The position numbers were made by a program, and so were the translations under genes. A stretch of DNA of 64,000 bases from Mesotaenium endlicherianum (Eukaryota > Streptophyta > Zygnematophyceae > Zygnematales > Mesotaeniaceae), in the NCBI GenBank assembly GCA_009602735.1, contig WELA01009032.1:332266-396265 (forward strand), in the 5' to 3' direction. Below the pieces are notes generated by a model, which searched no databases, was not told where the DNA came from, and worked only from the letters and a program-made list of their open reading frames with translations. Every line of letters begins with the position of its first letter. The first letter of the stretch is position 1. Shown piece after piece: positions 1 to 12,200 of the stretch.

Positions 1-28
1 GGGGAGGGGGGGGGGGGTAAGGGCATGC

Positions 29-2134
29 CTGTGGGGACATTGGAGGCAACGTTGGAGAGGAGAGCAACAACGACACACAGAACCGCCGTCCCTCTCGCGC
101 TGTTGATGTGCGCGTGCGGCTCCACGGCGTCCCACAAGGCCCCCGGAGCGCCCGTGGCGTTGAAGCCCTGCACCGCCACAAACATGGCTGCAAAGAACAC
201 CAGCAGGCTGTACGACACCTGGCCCATTCTCCCCCCCAACATGTAAGCTCCTTGAATGACATCAGCGCCTACTTACTTGGGATGTGCTGTGGTGCCTGTG
301 CTTCTCTTCTGCCTATACTGGGCCCATGCAGTCTGCTCGACCCGACACTGTCGCCGTCACCAACTAGTGGTCAGAGTGGGGACAGAGATAAGGTGGAGCT
401 TGCTTGCTGCTCTTGGCAGAGCCAAAACACGCTCGACAGCCGCCATGAGCGTTGCCTCCCTCTCCTCTTTCTGTTCTTTGCCTCTTGGGCTCTGCATCCC
501 CCCAAATTTTCTCCTCAGAGCTACACATGCGTGCTGTCTCGTACACAGTGACGACAAGGTGCACAAGCATGCGCCGCCAGTAACTTGCAGGACACGGGCA
601 TATGACTTCCAGGCCCCACGTGTAGCAACAAGTGTGGGGCAGACGCAGCGAGTGGCATCACCTTGTCCAGCATGGGCGTGGCGTCACGCCACCCGATGCA
701 CATCAGGAGGGCGGCAGCCGCCACGGCCGTGAAGGGCAGGTTGAGCCCCGCCAGGAAGCAGGCCAGCATGCCCAGCGCCACCGCGTACGTGGCGCCCTGC
801 TGCCCCCACTGCTTCCAGCTGCGTGCCTCTGCCTCTCCCCCAGGCGGCATCCCGCTGCTACCGGAGCCACGCGGCGCCGACAGGCCGGCCCCCAATGCGT
901 GCCCCGCGTTGTTGGTCCCCTCCTCTGCAACGACAACCACGTGCTGCTGCCGGCCATCGTGAGCAGGAGGCCCCCCCTGTCCTGCTGTTCCTCCACTCAC
1001 ACCCCCCGCGCCAGCCTCCTCCTCGCGGCGCATGCCGGTGGGATACGGGGCAACCTGGGCGACGGCGGGCACCACAGAAGTGCTCGGGCGTGTGCCATCG
1101 CCGCTGTCAGCAGCAGCCTCAGCTTCCGCCGCCGCATCCGGCCCTCTGGACGTGAGCCTTGGCCAGTAGAGGGCCAGAAGGGCGGCAGTGTTAAGCAGCA
1201 CGCCCACCACCACGGCCGCTCCTATGCCCGCCACAAAGCGCCCAAAGCCCACCCCGCTCTGAAGCGCAATCACCAGGTTCTGCGGGTTCCCAATGGGCGT
1301 GGCGGCGGACCCGATATTGGAGCTGGTGGCCAGCGCCATGAGGAACGGCTGCGGGGGCAGCCGGTGCTGCTTGCAGAGGTCCAGCAGGAACGGCGTGAGC
1401 ACCACGCACGTGGTGTCGTTGGTCAGCAGCGCGGACGAGAGGCCCGAGAGGAGCGCCACCCGGCAGATGAGATCCGCACCCCCTCCGCTCTTCCATGCCA
1501 GCAACACCCCCAGGTGCTGCATGCCATCCATGACCCACCACCCCCGCCACAGCATGCGTGAGTAGCAGCTCCACGCTACTACCATCCCCCAACGCCGCCG
1601 TGCCGACTGACGGAGGGTAACGAGCAAGGAGTACAACTTGCGCCATTCTGCCCAAAGGCTTTGCTCTCACTCATGCTCTTTGTGACTGGTGCAGTCTAAA
1701 CCGACTCCCATCTTACTTTGCTTAATGCCAACAGAACAATCATGGTGCATCTTTGCCTTTCTTCATGTATGCTATTGGACAACCCCAGCGGCAACAGCAG
1801 CCAGCTTGCCCTCACATGGGAACCTGCTCGCATGCACTTCATGGAGATGCTAAAATCTGGCAGAGGACAGAAGTACCCTGAAGAGATCAGCCTTCTCCAG
1901 ATATGCGCTGAGCAACATCGTGCCAAAGAGAAGTGCCAGCACTGGGAGGTCAATAGCAGCAAAGGCGTCATCGGCTGAGAGAACTTGCAGAACCACCATC
2001 AAGGCGGCACTCAATAGAGCACCTCCCGTCCTCCCAATGGGTAGGCATGGATTTGAAGGCACCACTGCAGTAAGCCAGAACAACGTAAATGCTGCACATC
2101 CCAACACGACTTTGGCAGGGGATGCCCATGCCAT
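29..2134 (-). CDS. Lsi2-like anion/metalloid efflux transporter (partial, runs off left edge)
   Basis: Multi-pass membrane transporter of the ArsB/NhaD ion-transporter superfamily, most like plant Lsi2 (silicon/arsenite efflux, proton-coupled, plasma membrane). Three exons read on the minus strand: 2134-1877 (86 codons), 1516-662 (285 codons) and 218-29. The first two junctions have GT-AG borders and phase 0. Exon 1 opens with [12 protein letters not shown] and carries the [11 protein letters not shown] and [14 protein letters not shown] segments typical of Lsi2. Exon 2 holds the family signatures [24 protein letters not shown] and [20 protein letters not shown]. It then has a roughly 110-residue Ala/Gly/Glu-rich hydrophilic loop before more membrane helices. 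Exon 3 has [13 protein letters not shown] and ends in [11 protein letters not shown]. After that the only plausible donor is GC (28-27), so the C-terminal end lies outside the window. The substrate (silicic acid, arsenite or another anion) is inferred from the family only. The 1.1-kb upstream gap is shared with PDS5. Confidence 0.88.
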
Positions 2135-3264
2135 GGACCGATACTCGTGGTCCGGCAGCTGTACCTTCTATCAGAAACTCAAACATGTGCCAGGTACTTT
2201 GTTTCAATGCCTCCACTTTGTGGCCTGTACATATACACTCGGCACTTAAGTCTGAAAAAGTGGCATGACCATGCATGTGAAACTGTTCGCAAGCGAAAAG
2301 ATATCCCTCGTGGGATTTGGAAGGGTGATTGTCAGTGGTGCATGAGGAGATTAAGTCAATTGGCCAATCCCGTGCCGAAAACTGCCCGACCAGTTCCTTC
2401 ACGCGATCCGCGCAGACCATAACTTCATTGGAGCAAAAACATGGATAAAGTCGCATTCTAACATGCACATCTTGCCCACGCTTATTTCAGCACTTCAGCG
2501 GCTATATGCAATTTCAACAGCAATCGTTTAGTAAAGAAAACTTGCACACGATGTTGAAGGAGTTACCGCCGTAGTACGTTCCTTGGCGCAATAGTTGCGA
2601 TAGTCACCTGGTCATGTAATATGCATGCCAATCAATCTCTCCTGTTTTACTTCGGCATTCGGGCTCATGACACGTGGTCCTCTCTTTACTCATAACTGTT
2701 GTCATCGTTTATTGATCGTCACCAATCGTCACAAAGTCGTCGCGTTTTTGCTCGCGACCAGTCAGATTAGAAGGAAATCCGGGAACCCGATATCACCCGA
2801 CATCCCTGGACCCTGAAGGCTGAGTATATATACCACCACTGAGCAACACTGTGCAGCTGCTGTGCAGTGTGCACCACAGCACAATCAAATGTGAGCGGGA
2901 ACTTTCCAGGATCACCACGGCTCGGGCGATGCCCATGGCTCCAGAAAAGGACAGGGCGGAAATTTGGCGTACCTCGTCGGTTCATGATTGAAAGTTTCGG
3001 GATTGTCGTTATTGTGGACCATTGCTTATTTCCGTGTCGGGCTTTTTATTTCATTCTGAATTTCATGCTCACAAGCATACAAGCTTCACTTTCGAGGGAA
3101 CGTTCCCGCGCTAGCTCGTCCGGAACTGAGTGCAATGCATACGTTTTGCACCTTCTGCTCTTACCTTGCTGCAAGTATGCAGTGCTAATGAGGATTACTG
3201 ACCCAGCTATCTGTTTGTTGACCTTGTGAAGTCCTCTTGCCTGTTTACAAGGTAGAAAGAGAAC
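2135..3264. promoter_or_regulatory. Divergent intergenic/promoter region between Lsi2-like gene and PDS5
   Basis: This 1.13-kb gap separates two divergently transcribed genes and should contain both promoters and 5' leaders. A TATATATA run at 2825-2832 lies about 430 bp before the PDS5 start. It could serve PDS5 if the leader is long, but nothing else in the sequence confirms it. I see no open reading frame or RNA gene here that I can support. Confidence 0.4.
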
Positions 3265-6200
3265 ATGTCGGCAATGTCTCGGAAGGGAGATGGGAATGCA
3301 TCGCCTTGGTATGAATTAGCCAAGAAACTGTCCAAGCCTCCTGCGCAGAAAGATGTCCTCCTGAAAACTTTGAAGGTTAGCATACTGTTATAGAAAAAAT
3401 TCCTGGTTCTTAGTTTATGATTTAAATTCATAAGAAACATGCAGGAACAGCGTCTTGTTCAAGTATAGAGAATGACGACCGTCCACTGTTGCTCGTACGC
3501 TTCAACTTAATTGGTAATGAATGCTCTCAGCATAAGCATCCGGGGTGTTTAGGCATTCCGATATCTGCTAATGTCGCTCTAACGGGTGGCGGTTGGACAG
3601 GAAGCTGCTAGTCAACTTCAAGAAGTTCAGCAGTCGGCTTCTGTGGCTGTTTCAGGACCAATTAAGCCTATAGCATACGCCCTTATACAGCCCCAGATTC
3701 TGGAACATACAAACAAAGACGTCCGGGTTTTGGCTGCGGCATGCTTAAGTGATATACTCAGGATATTTGCACCGGATGCACCTATCCCTGATAACGTGCT
3801 AAAGGTCTGTGTTCTGGACCATCTTGTACGACACTACCTTGTGGTGTGGACCGCAGGTTTTTGCAGCTGGGATTTTCAGAGGCATACGGTGAAACTTTCA
3901 GACACCTTCATGACGAGATTGTGGTTATCCTCACATCGTCCTACTTTTGGATGTGCAGGAAGTCTTTAAGCTGTTTGTTGCAGTGTTTCATGGCTTGGAT
4001 GAGTCATCCAGTCCCTCCTTTCATAGACGTGTTGGTATCCTTGAAACTCTGGCAAAGTATAAGACTTGTATCGTCATGCTGGACCTTGAGTGTGATGCCC
4101 TTATTCAGGAAATGTTTGAGAGGTTCTTCACTATTGTAAGGTAAGCCTTTTTGGCACGAGTTTGACCAAAGCAGCAAGGAAACCTGTTGTATCTGTATAT
4201 TTGATACTAGACAGCAGTGGCCTGCCTAGTAGTGACGACCTTATGGCTTTGACCTTATCTGTGCGTGAGCAGAGAAGAGCACCCTTATACCTTGAAGTCT
4301 GCCATGCTAGAAGTCATGGCATCTATAATAGATGAGAGTGAGGAAAACGGACCGTCTCCTGCTTTAGTGGAGGAGATATTGAAGAACCTGCTTCCAAAGA
4401 GAAGGGTGAGGGGACTTACTTGTTCTTACTTCTAGACTTGGAAACTTGTCTTGTCTGCATATTTTGATATACTGAATGGGGGACGAGTCTCTAGCATTTT
4501 GGATTGGTTGTGCAGCTGAAGCGTCATATAGGTCACCCAAGCAATTACTCCTCTTGACATTTCTGTAATTTGGGAGCATGCCAGTGTGTGGTAGGTACTT
4601 CTGCAAGCATAAGCATAGTGTCTTGGTGTTTGGTAAGACGGCTTATTCACCAAGGGAATGTTCTCAGGAAAAAGCAAGTGTGGCTTACTTCACAGCTCTG
4701 GCCAAAGCTAACTTGGGCAGTCTAAATCGATGGAGTGGCGGCCTATAGTGCAAGCACGTTGAACGTGGATCTCCTTCAACGTGCTGGGCTGGAGGTTGTG
4801 AGTGTATTCTCTTGGCTGTGTTGCAGGAGGAATCTCCCGCTGCTTCCGACCTGGCAGTGGCCCTGGTACAGCGGACAAAAAACCAGTTGCAGCATCCTGT
4901 ACAAGCCTACCTGGGTTCCATCATGGCCAATAGGGGCAGGCCTGAAAGCGAGCTGCAGTCTGATTACCACAATGTCATCTATGAACTATATAAGGCATCC
5001 CCCGAGATGCTAGTGGCTGTTCTGCCCAACTTCCAGCAAGAGCTTGTGGTGAGTTGAGTGGCCAAGTAGGGATTAGGCAGTGATAACGTTGCACGAAGCA
5101 TGTTGAAGTATACAGAGCAACCTGCGTTGACTCAACGTCAGCCAAAGCACCTGCCTGTCTAGCAGTCTGTGAACATCCAGGCAGGAGAACTGAGAGTACT
5201 TCAGGTTCAACAGTAAACTCCGCTCCTGCGAAGTATACGGGCTTGTCATCTGAGTAACGTGTGCTCCATTTCTGGTGAGTGGGCGGGTGGGCGCAGGAAA
5301 ATAACGTGGACACGCGTCTCAGGGCAATTGAGCTGCTTGGGAGGCTGTTTTCGTTGCCGGGCCAACAGGCTGCGCGACAGTATAAGCTACTTTTCTCGGA
5401 GTTCTGCAAGAGGCTTGTGGACAAGAGCACAGATGTGCGCGTCAAGATGGCAGAGCTTGTCCCGCAATGCCTCATCAATCTGCCTGACCAGGAGGCTAAT
5501 GAGCTTATTTGTACGTCACTTTGGCGCTCCACAAGTGACCCTGAAGAGATCACCGGGGCTGTGGTGGAGCCCTTTATTGTTGGGTGCATTGTGAATATAT
5601 ACATGAATACTGGACATCTGGATTGAATGCAACAAAGAAGTGTCGAGCTGCGACAAAGCTCGTTCTTGGCAGGGCAGTTCTTGTTTGGATGTCGCTTTTG
5701 TGGTTAGTGGTGGTGTCTTGGGTCGTAGTGCAGATAGAAGGTCTTGCTATGTACACCCACAAATGTTCTATGTGTATGTGTGTGTGCATGTCGTTCAGCT
5801 AAGCTGGGGGAAAGGGTGTTAGATCCCGACGACAAGATGCGCATGGGAGTTGTGAAGGCGTTTTGCAGTCTGGCCAGGTCTCATCCCAAGCTTGTTCCTG
5901 TGGAGTACCTTAAGTCCGTCTCTGAGAGAGTCCGCGACAAGAAGGTGCCCTCGTCACCCCTATGATCTGGCGCCACTTGCCCAATAGTCCACAGCAGGGC
6001 GTTACCATTTCCTGTGCTTCCGACTTGCAGGATGCACACTTCACTGCGTTGCTTCCTACCTGTTCCGTAGGGTGCCTAAGACCTTTTTCGATTCCAGCGT
6101 TAAAATGCAACGACACGTGATGATCGGCAGGCATCCCTGAGGAAGTCGACATTGTTTGAGCTAGCCAGCGTCTATAGAGAGCACTGCAAGAGGTGCTGGG

Positions 6201-9200
6201 AGGGCACGGAGGCCCTGGATGAGCAGCAGCAGCAGCAGTACGAGTGGATTCCGGGCTTGCTCATCAACTGCTGCTTCGACAAGGACGTCAAGGAGTTCAA
6301 GTACTGCTTTCACCTCTCTGGTCCCTTCTAACACTGTAGTCTGCTTCTTAGCAAGCACACCTGCCTGCAACTTTGCAGTGTTGCAGAAAGATAAAACTGG
6401 CGCTAATGTGTGCTGCTTTTGCTGCCCTGTTGGCAGCACAAGTAGGGGAACAAGGGTCTGCTGCATCGCTTGGGAGGCTCACCGGGGGAACGTGGTGTGC
6501 TTGCTCATTCATTCAATCAGTCATCTCCTCATATTCAGGTTTCAGGTGGTGGAGGGGGTGCTGGAGGAGACCCTGTTCCCCCCGAAGCTGCCCATAGAGA
6601 ACAAGGCACGCCACTGGATGGCCTTCTTCTCGTGCTTCGGCGCCAATGAAGTCAAGGCTCTAGGCTTCATTTTCAACGTCAAGCACAAGTATGCACGCCG
6701 CTTGCCCGTACTTTCCATGCACGTACTTGTGTTCTTGCAGTGCTGTTGGTGACTGCGGGCATCACAGCATACAAAGTTAATGATGGGGTGGCATTGCAGG
6801 ATTCAGAGTGCCATGGCAGGCTACCTGGACGTGAGGCAAAAACTTAAGGTACTTTCCACCTCTTGAGATTTTTTTGGTCCTTTCCACCCTCTCCCTCATT
6901 CATACACCTCATCCATGAGCAGTATAGCAAGCAAGCTGGAGGTCTTGCTTTGTTGGTTGGGTGCTGACTGGAGAAGCGATGTGTGCTGCTAATCCTGCGT
7001 GCTCCAGGAGGAGCCAGACTCCGAGGAGCTTCAGGTGGAGATGCAGCGTTGCTTTGGCATCATCTGCGTCGCTTTTGGCAAGCCCAAAGCGGAGGAGCAC
7101 CTGAACAAGCTGCACCAGATGAAGGACAACCACATCTTCCGCGCCTTCTCCACCCTGCTCAATCCCGACACCACCTTTGCGCAAGCGCGCTCAGTTCGTG
7201 TATGCCTCATCACTTAGTGTGGGACATCCGTGTCAACAATGCCAGACAGATTCTGAGTGGGCCACGTGAAGCGTGTGCAAATGTGTCCCGGGGCCTGCCA
7301 TGTGTGCTCCAATCCCCTCCTACGTCACGACCGCTTTGTGGGGGTGGTGATGCCTCTGTCCTGCTGTTGGTGGGTCCTTGATCACAGGAAGACTTGCTAA
7401 AGAGGGTGGGGGAGAAGCACGCGCAGTATGAGTTTGTCAAGGAGCTGGCCACCAAGACCACGTTCACACTGTTTGGGAAGGAGCACGTGGTGGCCATTCT
7501 GAAGCTGGTGAAGAGCCGCGAGCTGCAGCGGTCCTCGGAGCACCTGGTATCGGCCGGCTTGAAGCTCCTTGCGGTGAGAGCCCTCTTCTGATGGCCTGTG
7601 TGGCTTGCTTGCACACGAGGGCAGTGACAGACTTCCAATAGAGGAGCCAGTAGCGCATGAAAGCTGTAGGTTCTGCTGCTTGTTGGATTACATATGGCTG
7701 GAGAAAAGCTGAGAAAAAAGGATCGTGGGGCCATGTTTACCGCGTCAGCTCAGAAAAAACTGGATGCAAGCCCTTATTTGACTGCGGAGGAGGAGCTGTT
7801 GTTAGGCAGGCAGCACCTTTCCCAATCTGTCTCTCTCCCCTGGTGGCTGCGGGGAACACATCATCTGCACCAAAATGGTTGCTGCGTGATTAGAAAGTTG
7901 TGCCCCTGATTATGTCTTGCCTTTCCTGGGTGGATGCTGCTTTGCAGGAAGTTGCGGACAAGTTCCCAGAGCTCCTGCAGAACTCGGAGGGGGAGATATT
8001 GGAGCTCCTGAGGGGAGACGTGGACTGCCTGAAGAGCGGTGCCGTTGAGATACTCCCCAAGATCGGGTCTCGCCTCCAGGGCACACCCGGGGCAGCTACC
8101 ATCTCTAGGTGTGCCTCCTGCCATCACCTGACGAGGGGGCACTGATGCCGTTGTCCTTGCTGCTCCCTGGTGCTCTTTGCGGAGCTGTCGTCCGCAACTC
8201 TTCACATACCCGCCACTGCTCTCTTGGTCCCCTCTCTAGGTATTGCCATTGCTTCCACGCATGCTGCTGCGGTGCACTTGCGCGAGCGGGCTGGCAGCAG
8301 GTTGTCCGCTTGAATAGGGCTACAGGCATGCGGGGAGACACTGATGGCCGTTGACTGGGATGAGTGACTGGCTGGGGCAGCGCTGGGGAGCTGGAGGACA
8401 CGCTGATGGAGATGGCGGTGCGGGGCACGCGCGACCAGGCCAAGCACGCCGTCAAGGCACTGGCTGCCACTGGCGACGCTGGCATACGCTGCCTCACCCG
8501 CCTCTACCAGGTACTTTGCTGCTCGCTCTTGTTCATTGTTCGTGGGTGTGGGTGATGAGCGTAGGAGAGGTCTTGTCTTCTGGCCAAGATAAGATCGTGT
8601 TGGTACCCTGGAGTGCGTCATGGGTGGGCCTGTAGTGAGTGGACTAGCCGCCCATGGAGCAACCTGTGGTGGGAAACCCATGTCGTTGGCAGACCCCCCC
8701 GGCAGGCTCTCGTCCTTCCCCTCTTCATCAATGAAAGCGCTGGGGAAGCAGACGCGTCGTCTGTGTGACGGTTGTAGGTGGTGGGTGAGGGGGGTGGGGT
8801 GGGGGGAAGCAGAAGCTGGTGGGGTGCCTGGAGGACACCAGCATGCTGCCCACGGTGCTGCAGTCGCTGGGCACCATCGCGCAGCACGCCATGGCCGTCT
8901 TCGAGGCGCAGGAGGACGACATCATCAAGTTTGTGGTGCGCAACATCCTGCGCCGCCACCCGGTGAGCCCCACCCCTCCCTCCCTCCTTGGCGTCTTGGC
9001 TTTCCAAGTGGGAAAGTGGCAGCTCTGACGTGTGCTGGACATTCTGCATGTGATGTGGTGGCGCAGGAGCCGACCATCCGGCGCAAGTTCGAGTGGGACC
9101 ATCCCAGTGCAGAGTGCAGGCTCAAGGTGCTGTGCTGTGCTGTCCCTCCCTCCATTTCTTCTTTTCATGTTCTTGTGGGGAGTGCATGCTCCCTGAGGTC

Positions 9201-12200
9201 TCACTTTCATGTGCTTTGTGTGGGAGGGAGGCTAAGAGAATCAGATGTATGGCATCAAGGCCCTGGTGAAGAGCTTTCTGCCCGCAAAGCGCAGCGAGAA
9301 CGTGAACGGGGTGCGGCCCAAGATACGCGGCCTTCTCAATGTGCTGGGCAAGCTTGTGCCCGTGGGGGAGCTCATTGATGACGTGCAGTCCAGGTTCACA
9401 CCCCCCCTCTCACGCACACGCGCTCATACATGAGCAGTCTCATAAGCGGGTGGTATCCCTCCACTGATGTGCTCCTGCACTTTAGGGCATGTTGGTGTGC
9501 TGCTACCAGCTGGGACTGAGGCCCATGAGAGGGGACCATGTATCAATGTGGGCGTCCGATCTGGGGGGGGGTTGGGCGGGAGCAGCGAGGTGGACAGGGG
9601 CCACATGAGGCTGGCAGCGGCCAAGGCGGTGCTGCGCCTGGCGCGCCGCTGGGACTCCAGCATCCCGCCCATCACCTTCCATCTCACCGCCATGACCGCC
9701 CAGGTGGGTGAGGCGGTTTCAGCCAAGTTGTACAACTGATGTTGTGAGAGCATTTGTCGGGTGTGGTGCAGTGCGGTGTCTGTGCATCAAGGGGGAGGGC
9801 TCTTCGTGTTTGCAAGTGTCTAGCGCCACCAGGTGGCCTTCCATGGCGTGGCTTTATGAGTGGCGCTTTGCTGTTGTACTAGTAGCAGCTGCGGCTAGCG
9901 GTTGACTAGCAGTACCGGCACCTGTAGATGTCCCTGTGGCCGATTCGGAGCCGTAGGATATTCAGGGCAGTGCCGTGACCGACAGAAGGGCGTGTGTGGG
10001 AGTGCATGCATGCAGGATGCTTGCGTGGACGTGCGGCGCCTGTTTGTGGCCAAGGTGGCGAAGTATCTCAAGGACCACAGCCTGCCGTACAAGTATGCTT
10101 GCGTATTTGCCCTCAGCGCTGTTGATGCCAACAAGGACAGCGTGAATGAGGTGCTCCCCCCTTCCTGGGTCCCCCCTCCCAACCCCCTCCCCCNACACAC
10201 ACACACACACACACAAACACAAACAACTTGTGAACAACTTGTAAACAACTTGTGCCCTGTGCAGACTGATTTGAGTGTGTTCTTCTAAAAGGCAAGCATC
10301 ATCTTAACCAGGACACCGATGTGTCTGTGCGTGTGCATGTGCGTGTGATGGGGGGCAGGCAAAGAAGAACCTGGTGGACTTTGTGGAGCTGGCACGCAAG
10401 GAAGCCGTAACCAAGCAGGCACAGCAGCAGCAGCAGCAGGAGGTGATGACCATCCAGTGGCACCCCGAGTACGTGCTCGTCTACCTGGTGCACGTGCTAG
10501 CCCACCACCCCGACTTCCCCATGGACCAGGCCGCCCAGGCTGACCCCAAGCGCTACGAGCCCTTCACCGCGTGAGTGGAGCTGCCAGACGCACATTTCCC
10601 CCCCCCCCCCCTACACAAGACACATACGTACATGCATCCATCAGCCATGGTGGAGGTGGAGGTGGACAATGCCTATAAGGTGTAATATTATGAGGTGCCA
10701 CCGGATAGTGGATGCACGCCGGAGGACGGCGTTGTGAGAAGGGCCTTGGCATATATGTCTGAGCAAGTGCGAAGTAATGATGCAGGCAGCTGCAGATGTA
10801 TCTGAAGGCGCTGCTGCAGCAGCACTCCCATCACGGAGGTGGAGGAGGAGACGACGCACCCCGCATGGAGCTGCGGTCTGACGACGACAGCGACAACGTG
10901 CCCGCCATCCTGGCCATCCTGCGCGCCGTCAAGAATACGGACGACGCCGTCGAGTTCAGCAAGACGCAGGTGTGGGAGGGAGGTGGCCTTTACACCTGAT
11001 TGGGGGGTTGTTTTTGTTCTCGTTGGGCCGCCACGTCATTCGATTTGTAGCCCCTCGCCCAGTGAGACTGCCAGAGTTTGATTGATGGAATTTACGCGCA
11101 TGTTGTCTAATATATGTGCAAGGGATGGGGGAGCAGAATTTGTATGCCCTGTGCGACATGGGGCTGGCCATCACGCGGGAGCTGAGCAAGAAGAAGCTGC
11201 ACGCGGGCGAGTTCCCCACCGACATCCCCCTGCCCACCACCTTCTTCCGCCCGCTCGTGAGAGCCGGGGAGGATCCCACCTCTGCTCTTGAGGTACCCTG
11301 CCCACTCACGCTTGCTTTCTTCTGAACCGTAGTTCCAGCACTCTCTCATGTCACGTGCTGCAGAAAAATGGTGAGCTGCCTGCCATGACTCTGCTGCTGC
11401 TGTACTCTGCTGCTGATGGACTGTGGCGCAGCCCGATGGCACGCACATGCCCAAGTGCCTGTTGGGCCTGGATGATGCCAAGCTGGCAGGCGCTCCCAGC
11501 AAGCACAAGGCGTTGTCGCTACCAGCCACTCGGCAGCCGTCCGTAAGATCCTCTGCTTCTGCCTTGGCCCAAACCCTTGTACCAAAGAATCAATTCACGT
11601 TAGGTCCTGGGCGTGCCACTTGTCATAGCTCCGTAGTACGTTGCAGCATCACAGCCCAGCCCGTCTTCCATCACTTGCCGCTGCTGAGGCTTTGCGGTGG
11701 CTGCGACTCACTCTTTTTTGGGGAATGTTGCATTGCGAGCAAGCAGGCAAGCGCAGCCGCGGCAGCAGCCACCACACCCGCACCAGCAGCTGCAGCAGCA
11801 GGTGCATCACGGGGGAAGAAGCGCGGCAAGGGGGGCAAGGAGGGGGCAGCCGAGGAGGAGAAAGAGGCGGCAGCAGCAGGGCAGCTTGTAGTCACTTCCT
11901 CAAGTGCTGCTGACACAGGGTCAGTACAGAAAAGAGCCAGAAAGGATGGGGAGGCAACAGCTGCCGCTGCAGCTGCTGACGATGATGATGCTGGGCTGGA
12001 GGCGCCAGTGCGAGATGTGCTCAGAAGTGATGCCAAGAGAACTCATGATTCTTCTTCTGCTAAGAAGGCGACGGCTGCTGCTGCTGGAGGCTCGAGTGAG
12101 AAGAAGGGCAGGAAGAAGCATGCGCCTGCTGCCCCTTCTCTGTCTCTGCAGGTATGTGTGTCACGTGCGTGTCTGTGTGAGATAGGAAGGGAGCCAGGGA

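Noticed and set aside
632-1561. 309-codon plus-strand open frame
   Set aside because: Lies antisense to exon 2 of the Lsi2-like gene; Arg/His/Pro-rich composition is that of a GC-rich shadow frame, with no motif.
11365-11371. Seven-base micro-exon in PDS5 (AAAAATG before GTGAGC)
   Set aside because: It would break the phase between exons 22 and 23, which join cleanly without it.
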